Below are positions 40,704-49,477 of a stretch of 64,000 nt of DNA, in pieces. This stretch comes from Secundilactobacillus silagei JCM 19001 (GTDB lineage: Bacteria > Bacillota > Bacilli > Lactobacillales > Lactobacillaceae): the NCBI RefSeq assembly GCF_002217945.1, contig NZ_BCMG01000001.1:124001-188000 (forward strand). The letters run 5' to 3'. Under the pieces are notes generated by a model. The model had not been told where the DNA came from and did not search any database. It saw only the letters and a list, made by a program, of their open reading frames with translations. Positions within the stretch are counted from its first letter, which is position 1. Every line of letters starts with the position of its first letter. The translations under genes were made by a program, and so were the position numbers.

Positions 40704-41651
40704 TTGTTTAGTTTCTTAGATATGATCAATCACTACCTGGGATATGTAAACCTAAACGTTAAGCTGAAGAACCGAATCTACACCATTCTTGGCGTTTTGG
40801 GTGTTATCTACTTGCTGTACGTGTCAGTTCGTTGGATTAAAAACGGGTTCGGTCTACGTGGCAGTTTGATTCTGTTAGTTGCCATTATCTTGGCCTATTT
40901 TTCAGTGATGAACGTTTTTTACTACTTCACTAAAAAGAAGGCGCCACTGGATATCTCGCCCAAAATTGAAAAAGTACTGGGAAAGACGCTGGGCGGCAAC
41001 GTTGAAGAGGCCGAAGAGACCAAGCAATCAGGTCGTGAACGACGCGGCAATGACCTGTTAAACGGGGCTAACATTCCGGCTAACGGTTACTTTGACAGTA
41101 AGAAGATCTTACCTGGTAAAGTAGCGGTTAATTCAGAACAGAGCGCTAATATTTCCCAACTGGCTAATCAGCTGCAGCAGATGAACCTCATGACCCCTAA
41201 CTACGGTGGATTAGGGTCACGGGAACTGGCTCAGCAGATCACTCAAAATAAAAAGCCCGTCTACGCGATCGGCTTAGGGGTAAACATCCCCTACTTTGAG
41301 CTGCAGCAAGATGGGCAGCAAATGATCGTGTACGCTGGCATGAATCAGGCCCAAAAGCAGCCGATGGGTAAAATTACCACGGTTGGATTGCAGCCAATCG
41401 CGGATGTCTACGATAAAGTGAAGCTTTATCTGGCGAACGTGATTTTAGTTGGTGGACCATACATGGTGATGGGCCGCAATGAACCGATTGAAAAGCAAGC
41501 ACCATACACCATTCGGGTTCAGTTAGCCTATGAACGAGAAGCTCGGGCACACGCTGAGCAACCTGGCGAACGCACCGCGGCTCAGCCAAGTACTGCTCGG
41601 CCAACGTTAACGACTAGGGAACCAGCTTCAAGAATGAAACGGTACCACTAA
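40704..41651 (+). CDS. Uncharacterised membrane-anchored protein
   Basis: A 315-residue protein that starts at the TTG at 40704, with GGAGGGG nine bases upstream. Two hydrophobic helices sit at about residues 26-45 and 50-72 (GLRGSLILLVAIILAYFSVMNV), followed by a charged linker and a soluble C-terminal domain that includes NKKPVYAIGLGVNIPYFELQ and ends with a disordered Pro/Thr/Arg-rich tail. It resembles conserved lactobacillar proteins of unknown function. Its neighbour, the Ser/Thr/Asn-rich protein, may work with it at the cell surface. Confidence 0.75.
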   Translation: MFSFLDMINHYLGYVNLNVKLKNRIYTILGVLGVIYLLYVSVRWIKNGFGLRGSLILLVAIILAYFSVMNVFYYFTKKKAPLDISPKIEKVLGKTLGGNVEEAEETKQSGRERRGNDLLNGANIPANGYFDSKKILPGKVAVNSEQSANISQLANQLQQMNLMTPNYGGLGSRELAQQITQNKKPVYAIGLGVNIPYFELQQDGQQMIVYAGMNQAQKQPMGKITTVGLQPIADVYDKVKLYLANVILVGGPYMVMGRNEPIEKQAPYTIRVQLAYEREARAHAEQPGERTAAQPSTARPTLTTREPASRMKRYH

Positions 41652-41667
41652 AAAACAATGGATCATG

Positions 41668-41701
41668 CAAACGGGTTCCCAGACTAGGGGACCCGTTTTT
41701 G
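41668..41701 (+). terminator. Terminator after the membrane-protein gene
   Basis: A hairpin (41669-41680 with about 41687-41698) ends in TTTTTG. Confidence 0.88.
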
Positions 41702-41899
41702 TCTGTCTTAAGCAGTGGTCTGGTACAGGTTATCTATTTTAAGTTCTAATGAAAGTCCCATAATTATAAAATGAATATTTTGAAATAAATGAATATTTTT
41801 CCGGCCGATGAAAAAATTAATGCGTTTAAATAAGCGTGATTTAGCAGTATTTTGGTGGCTATACAAGCCGATATGACGGACTTTAAGCGGTTACGTGCT

Positions 41900-41928
41900 T
41901 TGACCAATGAGTGAATATGGTTTAATAT
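41900..41928 (+). promoter_or_regulatory. Promoter of the glutamine-type ABC operon
   Basis: TTGACC (41900-41905) and TAATAT (41923-41928) are spaced by exactly 17 bases. Transcription would begin near 41935, leaving a leader of about 220 nt. The stretch between 41702 and 41899 carries no open frame or structure that I can recognise. Confidence 0.75.
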
Positions 41929-42019
41929 TTATAGTGAGTTAAAATTAGAAGTGTATGAAATTAAACTGGGTATTTCGGTGCTTCAGACATACACTTTCAA
42001 CCAAGCGCAACTCAAGCGA

Positions 42020-42136
42020 AACTAATAGCTAATGATTTCCAGCCATTAAAGCGAGCGGGCTGTATGCCTCTGTCGGATCCATGCAGCTTGTTCGCTTATC
42101 TCGTTGTAGATTATTTTAGCCATTAGTCGCTATTTT
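42020..42136 (+). promoter_or_regulatory. Structured leader of the glutamine-type ABC operon (candidate riboswitch)
   Basis: A 16-bp stem with G-U pairs (42051-42066 with 42080-42095) is enclosed by a long-range pairing of 42024-42034 with 42121-42134. The sequence AGCCATTA occurs twice (42041-42048 and 42118-42125), and the TAATG at 42030-42034 can pair with either copy, so two exclusive folds are possible. The ribosome site (AGGCGGAGGGG at 42141-42151) is seven bases after the second copy. No known RNA family is recognised and no U tract follows, so translation control is more likely than termination. Confidence 0.55.
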
Positions 42137-42157
42137 CATAAGGCGGAGGGGAAAAAA

Positions 42158-42898
42158 ATGTCAATGATTGAATTTCACAATGTTCAAAAGTATTACGGCG
42201 ACTTTCATGCGCTGCATGATATTAACCTAACCATTGATGCTGGTGAAACTGTGGTGCTGATTGGCCCATCTGGTTCTGGTAAATCAACGCTGATTCGAAC
42301 GGTAAACGGGTTGGAGCGGATTCAAGAAGGCCAGTTGATCGTCAACGGCCAAGATCTAGCTAACCGCAAAACGGACATGAACCGGATTCGAAAGAATGTC
42401 GGGATGGTGTTCCAACACTTTAATCTCTATGCGAATAAAACGATTTTGGAAAACATTATGCTGGCACCGCGACTGGTTTTGAAACGACCAGAAGAAGAAA
42501 ATAAAAAGATTGCCATGGATATGCTGGACCGGGTTGGTCTGGCTGATCAGGCACCTAAGATGCCAGCACAGCTTTCTGGTGGGCAGCAGCAACGAATCGC
42601 CATTGCCCGCTCACTAGCCATGCGGCCCAAAGCACTCCTGTTTGATGAACCAACCAGTGCGCTGGATCCGGAAATGATCGATGATGTGCTCAACGTTATG
42701 AAAGACATTGCTCGTGATTCTTCCATGACCATGTTAGTGGTGACCCACGAAATGGGCTTCGCTCGTGAAGTGGCTAACCGGGTCGTCTTCATGGCGGATG
42801 GCCATATTCTGGAAGATGACAGTAAAGAGAAGTTCTTTGATGGGCAGCCAAGTAACGAACGTGCGCGTCAATTCTTAAGCAAGATTATCACTCATTAA
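42158..42898 (+). CDS. Polar amino-acid (glutamine-type) ABC importer ATPase
   Basis: A 246-residue ABC ATPase. Walker A GPSGSGKST (about residues 36-44), signature LSGGQQQRIAIARSLAM, Walker B LLFDEPTSALDPE, switch His in VTHEMGFA. The pattern is the PAAT family (GlnQ/ArtP-like). It is first in a four-gene operon with a binding protein and two permeases. ATG is at 42158, after a good ribosome site that may be masked by the leader fold. Confidence 0.93.
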   Translation: MSMIEFHNVQKYYGDFHALHDINLTIDAGETVVLIGPSGSGKSTLIRTVNGLERIQEGQLIVNGQDLANRKTDMNRIRKNVGMVFQHFNLYANKTILENIMLAPRLVLKRPEEENKKIAMDMLDRVGLADQAPKMPAQLSGGQQQRIAIARSLAMRPKALLFDEPTSALDPEMIDDVLNVMKDIARDSSMTMLVVTHEMGFAREVANRVVFMADGHILEDDSKEKFFDGQPSNERARQFLSKIITH

Positions 42899-42916
42899 AA
42901 GTCAGGAGATGTGAGC

Positions 42917-43750
42917 ATGAAGAAACTATTCCGATTGGTCAGCGTTATTGTCTCTAGTCTTGCTTTACTGCTAGTGCTTACTGCCTGCGGGTCAAAACCG
43001 CTGGCGGATCAAAACGTGGTGACACGTGCTAAGCAGAGCAACACGATTACTTGGGGTGTTAAAGCTGATACGAAACTGTTTGGTTTAATGGACGTTAAAA
43101 ATAGTCAGATCAAGGGTTTTGAAGTTGATATGGCAAAGGCGCTCACTAAACAAATTTTAGGACCCAAAGGGAAAGCGGATTTTGTCCAAGTTACCAGTTC
43201 AACTCGGATGCCGTTACTTAAAAACGGGAATATTGATGCCATTATGGCGACCATGACGATTACCCCAGAGCGGTTAAAGCAGGTCGATTTTTCACGATCA
43301 TACTTTGACGCTGGTCAATCATTGTTAGTTAAAAATGGCAGTCCGATCAAAAACGTGAAGGATTTGAATAAAAACGGTGCTACCGTTCTTGGTGTGGTTG
43401 GTTCTAACTCGGTTCAAAACGTTGCCAAGTTTGCGCCAAAAGCGAAGGTGCTGCAGCTTTCCGATTACGCGCAAGCCATGACGGCCTTGAAATCAGGTCA
43501 AGGTGAAGCCTTAACCACTGATAATGGTATCTTAGCCGGGATGTCAGTTGAAAATCCCGGTTATCATCTAGCCGGTGGGGCCTTCACCAAGGAACCATAC
43601 GGGATCGCCATCAATAAAAACCAGCCTGAGTTTAAGCATGATCTCAATCACGCTTTGACCAAGGTTGAACAAAGCGGTCAGTACAACCGGATTTTGAAGA
43701 AGTGGTTTGGGAACGTACCTGGGTTAAACTATAAGGAGATGGAACGATGA
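42917..43750 (+). CDS. Polar amino-acid ABC importer binding lipoprotein
   Basis: A 278-residue extracellular lipoprotein from the ATG at 42917; AGGAG lies eight bases upstream, too close to the in-frame GTG at 42911. The lipobox LVLTAC puts the lipid on Cys24. The body is a type-II periplasmic binding fold, with GFEVDMAKAL, MATMTITPERLKQVDFS and GIAINKNQPEF as recognisable segments. Family and context suggest glutamine or glutamate/aspartate as substrate. It follows the ATPase and ends at the permease start. Confidence 0.92.
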   Translation: MKKLFRLVSVIVSSLALLLVLTACGSKPLADQNVVTRAKQSNTITWGVKADTKLFGLMDVKNSQIKGFEVDMAKALTKQILGPKGKADFVQVTSSTRMPLLKNGNIDAIMATMTITPERLKQVDFSRSYFDAGQSLLVKNGSPIKNVKDLNKNGATVLGVVGSNSVQNVAKFAPKAKVLQLSDYAQAMTALKSGQGEALTTDNGILAGMSVENPGYHLAGGAFTKEPYGIAINKNQPEFKHDLNHALTKVEQSGQYNRILKKWFGNVPGLNYKEMER

Positions 43751-44385
43751 TAGCTATCTTTCATAATTATGGCAGTCTATTGCTCCAAGGATTCGGTCAA
43801 ACCTTATTATGTAGCGTGATCGCGCTGGTCTTTAGTTTGATTATTGGATCAATGTTTGCCATCTTCGAAACGACACCGATTAAGGCTTTACGGGTCATTG
43901 CCCGAATCTATATTGAAGTTTTCCGAAACATTCCCTTGCTGGTTATTACGATGTTCTTCTTCGTGGTCATTCCCATGTTTATCACGAAGATCAACGGGTT
44001 TACTGCTGGGACGATCGGTTTAACCATTTATACCTCAGCCTTCATTGCTGAAACGGTTCGTTCTGGGATTCAGTCAGTGGATCCCGGACAAATGGAAGGG
44101 GCTCGTGCCAACGGGCTATCGTTCTGGCAAGCCATGCGCTACATTGTGCTGCCACAAGCCTTTCGTTACGTGATTCCACCACTGGGTAACCAGTTCATTA
44201 ACTTAGTTAAAAATTCATCAGTCCTCGCCTTCGTGGCTGGGTTTGATCTGATGTATCAAGGTAACGTCATCGCGTCAGATTCCTTAAATACCATGAGCAC
44301 TTATATCTGTATTGGGATCTTATACCTGATCATTACGCTGCCGCTGAGTTACTGGATGCGGTATCTTGAAAAGAAGTTAGCCTAG
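43747..44385 (+). CDS. Polar amino-acid ABC importer permease 1
   Basis: A 212-residue membrane protein with five helices. The ATPase-coupling EAA loop reads VDPGQMEGARANGLSFWQAMRYIVLPQA near residue 115 (key residues E, A, and the conserved G). Its ATG overlaps the end of the binding-protein gene by four bases. It pairs with the next permease to form the transport channel. Confidence 0.92.
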   Translation: MIAIFHNYGSLLLQGFGQTLLCSVIALVFSLIIGSMFAIFETTPIKALRVIARIYIEVFRNIPLLVITMFFFVVIPMFITKINGFTAGTIGLTIYTSAFIAETVRSGIQSVDPGQMEGARANGLSFWQAMRYIVLPQAFRYVIPPLGNQFINLVKNSSVLAFVAGFDLMYQGNVIASDSLNTMSTYICIGILYLIITLPLSYWMRYLEKKLA

Positions 44386-44396
44386 GGGGTGCAGTC

Positions 44397-45050
44397 ATGA
44401 AAGACTTTCTCGATGCGTATTCGTGGATCAATATCCATTATTTGTTACAGGGCCTTTGGATCACAGTGGCTGTGTCCGTGGTCTCGATTATTGGCAGTTA
44501 CATTTTAGGTTCCATTTTAGGCATCATCCGTTACGTGAATATCAAGGTCGTCTCACCAGTGATTGGGCTGTTTATCGATATTATTCGTAATCTGCCATTA
44601 CTGCTGATCATCTTCTTCACTTACTTTGGCCTGCCAAACCTCGGTTTTCGGCCAAGCAGTGTTTGGGCGACCATCTTTGCCATGACGATCTTTGAATCAA
44701 CGATGATTGCTGAAATCGTCCGGTCAGGGATCGTGGCCGTTGATCCTGGCCAAATGGAAGGTGCCCGGGCTAATGGCTTGACGTATGGCCAGGCACTGTA
44801 TCACATCATCTTGCCACAAGCGATGAAAAAGATGATTCCGGCGCTGGTCAGTCAATTTATTTCCTTGATCAAGGATACGTCACTGGCCACCATCATTGTG
44901 CTGCCAGATCTGATGCATAACGCGCAGATCGTTTACGGTCAAAATTCAACCTACATTTTGCCGATGTTCTTAATGATCGCGATTATGTACTTTATTGTTT
45001 GCTACGCCTTATCAGTGCTGTCACGTTCGCTGGAACGGCGAATGGGTTAG
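44397..45050 (+). CDS. Polar amino-acid ABC importer permease 2
   Basis: A 217-residue partner permease with five helices and the coupling loop VDPGQMEGARANGLTYGQALYHIILPQA near residue 120. It is clearly a paralogue of the preceding gene, as usual for heterodimeric PAAT channels. It starts 11 bases downstream and closes the operon at a terminator. Confidence 0.92.
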   Translation: MKDFLDAYSWINIHYLLQGLWITVAVSVVSIIGSYILGSILGIIRYVNIKVVSPVIGLFIDIIRNLPLLLIIFFTYFGLPNLGFRPSSVWATIFAMTIFESTMIAEIVRSGIVAVDPGQMEGARANGLTYGQALYHIILPQAMKKMIPALVSQFISLIKDTSLATIIVLPDLMHNAQIVYGQNSTYILPMFLMIAIMYFIVCYALSVLSRSLERRMG

Positions 45051-45068
45051 CGGTTCTGATTCTGGTAT

Positions 45069-45119
45069 AAAAAAATAGAAGTCAATTCTCCTTAACAGGG
45101 AAACTGACTTCTATTTTTT
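45069..45119. terminator. Bidirectional terminator
   Basis: AAAAATAGAAGTCA and TGACTTCTATTTTTT form the outer arms, with further pairing inside, between the permease operon and hflX. Confidence 0.88.
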
Positions 45120-45134
45120 GTCTATTTTAAGATT

Positions 45135-46412
45135 TTACTGTTCCAAAACGTATTTTTCAAATCGTTGATAATCGACGCTAGTGACTTCGGCTTCGATCTT
45201 GGTACCGTTAGCGAGGTAGTCAGTTGATTTAACGCTGGCATGCTCGTTTAAGTACGACACGATGTCGCCTTTTTCAAACGGAATCAAGAAAGTGGCGGTC
45301 ACGTAGTTCTTGAAGACCTTTTCTCTGATCACTTGAACCAAGAGGTCGATTGAAGCGGGATCCTTGGCGGAAACTACGAGTTCATCACCAGCTCGAGAAG
45401 GATAGTCCTGGTCAGTCAGATCAGCCTTGTTGTAAACGGTGATCATTGGCAGGTCCGGTACCCCAATTTCCGCTAAGGTTTGTTTGGTCGTAGACATCAT
45501 ATCGATCCGGTTAGGACTGGAATAATCGACGACTTGGACTAACAAATCGGCGTTGGCAGCTTCGTACAGAGTGGACTTGAAAGCTTCGATTAAAGTCGTT
45601 GGTAACTGGGAGACAAACCCAACCGTATCGCTGAGCAGCAGCTTCTTAGCGTCGTCGAACTGCAGTTGACGAACGCTGGTATCCAAGGTGGCGAAAAGCA
45701 TGTTCTTCACCATGACTTGTTTGTCCTCGTTCATACCGTAACGTTTGACCAATTCATTCATGATGGTTGATTTACCAGCATTAGTGTAGCCAATTAACGC
45801 CACGTTAGGCAGTTGAATGCGTTCGCGTTGCTGACGCTTGACCGCGGCGGATTTGTCGACGTCTTTTAGTTCATGTCTGACATGGTTGATTTGCCGCTGA
45901 ATCGTCCGGCGGTTTAATTCAACTTGTGCTTCACCAGCACCACGGTTGGTGAAGCCACCACCAGAACTGGTCCCGGTTTGTTGATCCAAACGCTGGTTCA
46001 TCGCGGTGTGCAGCCGCGGCATTTGATACTGCAGCTTGGCCAGTTGAACCTGCAGTTTAGCTTCACGGGATTGCGCCCGGTTAGCGAAAATAGCGAGGAT
46101 TAAACCGGTTCGGTCCATCACTGGGACCTTGACGATCTTTTCGAGGTTTCTGATTTGGCTAGGGGTTAATTCGTCGTTTGCGACGACAATTTCAGCCCCT
46201 GTATCCACGACAATGTCACGGAGTTCTTCAACTTTACCAGTTCCAAAATAGGTTCCGGCAATTGGCTGACTGAGATTTTGTACGGTGGTTTCTACCACGT
46301 TCATGTTATTAGCTTCTGACAAAGCCTTTAATTCTTCCATGGCATAATCAAAGTTATAGCGTCCTGTATTAAGGCCAATGTTTACGACCGGCACAAGTTC
46401 GCTGTTATCCAT
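45135..46412 (-). CDS. hflX: Ribosome-associated GTPase HflX
   Basis: A 425-residue GTPase that splits or rescues ribosomes. The N-terminal nucleotide-binding domain has IAGTYFGTGKVEELRD near residue 50; the middle carries the Gly-rich loop and helices (about 130-190); the G domain has GYTNAGKST (G1), DTVGFVSQLPT (G3) and TVYNKADL (G4). All are normal. Its promoter is an extended -10 element TGTTATACT on the minus strand at 46441-46449, and GGATGGTG precedes the ATG. Monocistronic. Confidence 0.95.
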   Translation of the reverse strand: MDNSELVPVVNIGLNTGRYNFDYAMEELKALSEANNMNVVETTVQNLSQPIAGTYFGTGKVEELRDIVVDTGAEIVVANDELTPSQIRNLEKIVKVPVMDRTGLILAIFANRAQSREAKLQVQLAKLQYQMPRLHTAMNQRLDQQTGTSSGGGFTNRGAGEAQVELNRRTIQRQINHVRHELKDVDKSAAVKRQQRERIQLPNVALIGYTNAGKSTIMNELVKRYGMNEDKQVMVKNMLFATLDTSVRQLQFDDAKKLLLSDTVGFVSQLPTTLIEAFKSTLYEAANADLLVQVVDYSSPNRIDMMSTTKQTLAEIGVPDLPMITVYNKADLTDQDYPSRAGDELVVSAKDPASIDLLVQVIREKVFKNYVTATFLIPFEKGDIVSYLNEHASVKSTDYLANGTKIEAEVTSVDYQRFEKYVLEQ

Positions 46413-46440
46413 GTTGTCACCATCCTTAGTGTTTAGCCCC

Positions 46441-46449
46441 AGTATAACA
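46441..46449 (-). promoter_or_regulatory. Extended -10 promoter of hflX
   Basis: TGTTATACT on the minus strand is a clean extended -10 element 30 bases upstream of the ATG. Confidence 0.65.
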
Positions 46450-46684
46450 TAGTCCCGCCGGATAGAGCGGGGAGGTAGCGGGGCCTAATGGCTTTAGACA
46501 ATTGTATTTAAGCCAGCGGCAGTTTACAATAATGAGCAGGTTTATTCATCTTTGAGCCGGGGGATTAAATAAAGAAACGGTTCCTGAAACGAAAAGTTAT
46601 TCTAATTAACGAAAATATATGCAGATTTTGTGACAAACAATCCCGAACTTAGCTGAGTTAGACGGCTAAGATGATAAAATTACA
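46450..46684. other. Intergenic region between hflX and oppA
   Basis: About 235 bases between two divergent units. A G/C-rich patch at 46453-46485 can form short hairpins (CCCGC with GCGGG), but I see no recognisable RNA, repeat or open frame. Confidence 0.4.
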
Positions 46685-46713
46685 TTGATTTTAATCCTTT
46701 TCTAATATACAAT
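46685..46713 (+). promoter_or_regulatory. Promoter of the opp operon
   Basis: TTGATT (46685-46690) and TACAAT (46708-46713) are separated by 17 bases; transcription would begin near 46720, about 60 bases before the oppA ATG. Confidence 0.75.
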
Positions 46714-46780
46714 TTACTACAAGAATTCTTTCATACTTGTTATTAAACGTTTGTCTGGAAACTTGGGGAGTGAAATAACG

Positions 46781-48412
46781 ATGAGGTTGAGTCAAATTTT
46801 AGCATTAGGCACTGTTTCGGGCGCTGCGTTGCTATTATTAACCGCTTGTGGTGCTCAAAATAATCGGCATTTAGCTCGCAGCCAAACGCTGCACTGGGTG
46901 GAAAGTGCTGATCTGCCGACCATGGATCCTTCAAAATCCACGGATGTTGTCAGTGGTGATGCCCTGCATAACGTTGATGAAGGTCTACTAAGAATTGGCC
47001 AGGGGTCGCGCTTACGACCAGGTGTTGCGAAATCGTATCGGGTGTCAAAAGATGGTAAGACCTGGACCTTTGATCTGCGGCACTCTAAATGGAGTAATGG
47101 CAGTCCGGTGACCGCCGCCGACTTTGTCTATGGCTGGCGTCGAACCGTTAAACCAAGCACCGCGTCGCAGTTTGCTTATCTCTACGATCACGTTAAAAAC
47201 TACGCCACAATCAATAAGGGTAAGCGGGCACCCGCTAAATTGGGTGTCAAAGCGCATGGTCCGTATCAGCTGGTCGTGACGTTATCGCGTCCCCAGAGTT
47301 ACTTTAAATACCTCGTTGCTTCCCAAGCCTTTTTGCCGCAGAATCGGCAGGTCGTTGAAAAATACGGGTCCAAATTTGCCACCAACTCTCGCGATGCGGT
47401 GTACAACGGACCGTTTAGACTGACCGGCTGGCAGGGAACCAATGATGACTGGACGTTAAAGAAAAATCGCCAGTATTGGGATGCGGGCCAGACGAAGCTT
47501 CAGGCAGTCAAGGTTCAGGTCATTAAGGACCAGGGCACTTGGCTCAGTCAGTATCAAAGCGGCAAGGTTGATGAATTGATGACTGATGGGACCCAGTACC
47601 GTCAGTTAAAGAACTCACCTGAAATGCACATCCGCGATTCAGCTTCAATGTTTTACTTGGAGTTTAATCAACGGCAGGGGTTCTTTAAAAATAACGTTGA
47701 TGCCAGAAAGGCCATCGCGTTAGCGATCAATAAACCATCGTTAACCCAAAATATTTTGGCCGATGGGTCACAGGCACCCAAGGGCCTAGTGCCTACTCGA
47801 CTGGCGAAAAAGGGCAGCACTGATTTTGCGGATGACGCGTACGTGAAATCAGGGACGACTTATAATCTGCGGCAGGCCCGGCGCCTTTGGAAAAAAGCGC
47901 TGCGACGATCTGGTCGATCCAGCATCACGCTGAATTTACTGGCAGATGATACACCGGGCGGTAAGAAGACGGTTGAGTTTATTCAAAGTCAGATGGCTAA
48001 ATTGCCGGGTTTAAGATTAACCACGACCAACGTGCCGTTTAACGTTCGGCTAAACCGGTCCACTACTGGGGACTTCAATATGGTTGTGAGTGCCTGGATC
48101 GCCGACTTCCCCGATGCCGTTTCATTTAGTTCGCTGTTTACTTCCCATAATGCCTATAATCGTGGGCACTGGCAGAATAAGGATTATGATGCGGATGTGA
48201 AAAACGCTGAGGGTAAGGACGCCAATGATCCGGATGCGCGCTGGCATGATTTGGTAAGTGCCGAGAAGACCTTGATGCAGCAACAAGGGGTCGTGCCGCT
48301 TTATCAGCGCAACCAAGCGCAGATGCTAAAGCCTTACGTGCATGGTGTGCAGTACTTCCCAACGGGCGCGCAATGGGACTTTAGCCGGGCCTATATTTCT
48401 GATCACCAGTAA
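46781..48412 (+). CDS. oppA: Oligopeptide ABC importer binding lipoprotein
   Basis: A 543-residue peptide-binding lipoprotein. I start at the ATG at 46781 (MRLSQILALG), preceded by GGGGAG; the frame runs to 46751 without a ribosome site. The lipobox LLTAC puts the lipid on Cys23. Typical OppA segments: WVESADLPTMDPSKSTD, DGKTWTFDLRHSKWSNGSPVTA near 98-120 and FNMVVSAWIADFPDA. It captures peptides for the permease encoded downstream. A 26-base hairpin (48449-48474) in the gap before oppB may uncouple its level from that of the rest. Confidence 0.95.
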   Translation: MRLSQILALGTVSGAALLLLTACGAQNNRHLARSQTLHWVESADLPTMDPSKSTDVVSGDALHNVDEGLLRIGQGSRLRPGVAKSYRVSKDGKTWTFDLRHSKWSNGSPVTAADFVYGWRRTVKPSTASQFAYLYDHVKNYATINKGKRAPAKLGVKAHGPYQLVVTLSRPQSYFKYLVASQAFLPQNRQVVEKYGSKFATNSRDAVYNGPFRLTGWQGTNDDWTLKKNRQYWDAGQTKLQAVKVQVIKDQGTWLSQYQSGKVDELMTDGTQYRQLKNSPEMHIRDSASMFYLEFNQRQGFFKNNVDARKAIALAINKPSLTQNILADGSQAPKGLVPTRLAKKGSTDFADDAYVKSGTTYNLRQARRLWKKALRRSGRSSITLNLLADDTPGGKKTVEFIQSQMAKLPGLRLTTTNVPFNVRLNRSTTGDFNMVVSAWIADFPDAVSFSSLFTSHNAYNRGHWQNKDYDADVKNAEGKDANDPDARWHDLVSAEKTLMQQQGVVPLYQRNQAQMLKPYVHGVQYFPTGAQWDFSRAYISDHQ

Positions 48413-48448
48413 AGGCTTACCGGATAAGTGAGTGAGTTGTGCAAATGA

Positions 48449-48474
48449 AGCTTGACGTGATGTCATGCCAAGCT
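48449..48474 (+). other. Hairpin between oppA and oppB
   Basis: AGCTTG (48449-48454) pairs with CAAGCT (48469-48474), with TGA/TCA pairing inside. No U run follows, so it is more likely an mRNA-stability or processing element than a terminator; such a structure could give more OppA than permease. Confidence 0.45.
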
Positions 48475-48533
48475 GTTACATATTTAAACCGTGTCATTAG
48501 TGTTAACTAGTAAGTAGAATGAGAGGTATTTTC

Positions 48534-49463
48534 ATGGCGAAATATTTATTAAAGCGGATTTTTTATCTGCTGTTAACCTTATTCATCGTCATCACCGTGA
48601 CGTTTTTTCTGATGAAGTTATTGCCTGGGACACCACTGCAAAACCAGCAAAAACTATCCCCTTCAGAACAGCACCTGATCTTGAAGCAGTATGGGTTAAC
48701 TAAACCGATTTGGCAGCAATATTTGACCTACGTTGGCGGGGTGCTCCATGGTAACTTTGGGACGTCCTTCCAGTTCAGTGATCAGCCGGTCTCTTACTTG
48801 ATCTCAAGTCGGATCGGACCGTCACTTTTGTTAGGGACTCAAGCAATGATTTTAGGGGTTGTTCCCGGGATCTTAGTGGGTGCCTTAGGTGCTATTAAGA
48901 AGAACACCTGGGTCGATACCACGACCACGATCGTTTCCATTCTCGGAATTTCGATCCCCAGTTTCGTGCTGGCGGTCTTATTGCAGTACTTCATTGGACT
49001 GAAATTACACCTGCTGCCAATTGCTGATTGGGGCGGGTTCGCCTACACCGTTTTGCCAACCATTGCGCTGGCCGCGTCGCCGTTCGCGGATACGGCGCGG
49101 TTTACGCGAACGGAAATGGTGGATGTGTTAAATTCTGACTACATTGAACTGGCTCGCGCTAAGGGGCTGAGTAAGTGGGGCGTGATCTATCACCATGCCT
49201 TGCGAAATAGTTTAATTCCAGTCGTCACCATCATTGGTCCATTGGCCGTTAACATCATGACCGGGTCCATGGTGATTGAAAACATCTTCTCCATTCCAGG
49301 GATTGGGGAACAATTCGTCAAGTCGATCTTGACCAACGATTATCCAACTATCATGGCCGTTACCATCGTGTATAGCGTCATGCTGATGGTCGTTCTACTG
49401 ATTACCGATATCGTTTACGGCATTATCGATCCACGAATTCGAATTTCTGGTAAGAGCAATTAA
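48534..49463 (+). CDS. oppB: Oligopeptide ABC importer permease OppB
   Basis: A 309-residue permease with six helices, starting at the ATG at 48534 (MAKYLLKR) because GAGAGG lies just upstream. Features: LLTLFIVITVTFFLMKLLPGTP near the N-terminus and the ATPase-coupling loop with LARAKGLSKWGVIYHHALRNSL. It forms the channel with OppC. Confidence 0.95.
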   Translation: MAKYLLKRIFYLLLTLFIVITVTFFLMKLLPGTPLQNQQKLSPSEQHLILKQYGLTKPIWQQYLTYVGGVLHGNFGTSFQFSDQPVSYLISSRIGPSLLLGTQAMILGVVPGILVGALGAIKKNTWVDTTTTIVSILGISIPSFVLAVLLQYFIGLKLHLLPIADWGGFAYTVLPTIALAASPFADTARFTRTEMVDVLNSDYIELARAKGLSKWGVIYHHALRNSLIPVVTIIGPLAVNIMTGSMVIENIFSIPGIGEQFVKSILTNDYPTIMAVTIVYSVMLMVVLLITDIVYGIIDPRIRISGKSN

Positions 49464-49477
49464 TTAGGAGGCAAAAA

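Noticed and set aside
40346-40711. Open frame of 121 codons overlapping the Ser/Thr/Asn-rich gene in another frame
   Set aside because: It is a by-product of the repeated codons of the low-complexity gene; it starts without a ribosome site and yields a Val/Arg/Pro-rich nonsense-like sequence.
41935-42000. GlnR operator at the glutamine-type operon
   Set aside because: TGTATGAAATTAAAC looks vaguely like the TGTNAN7TNACA site but misses several conserved positions.
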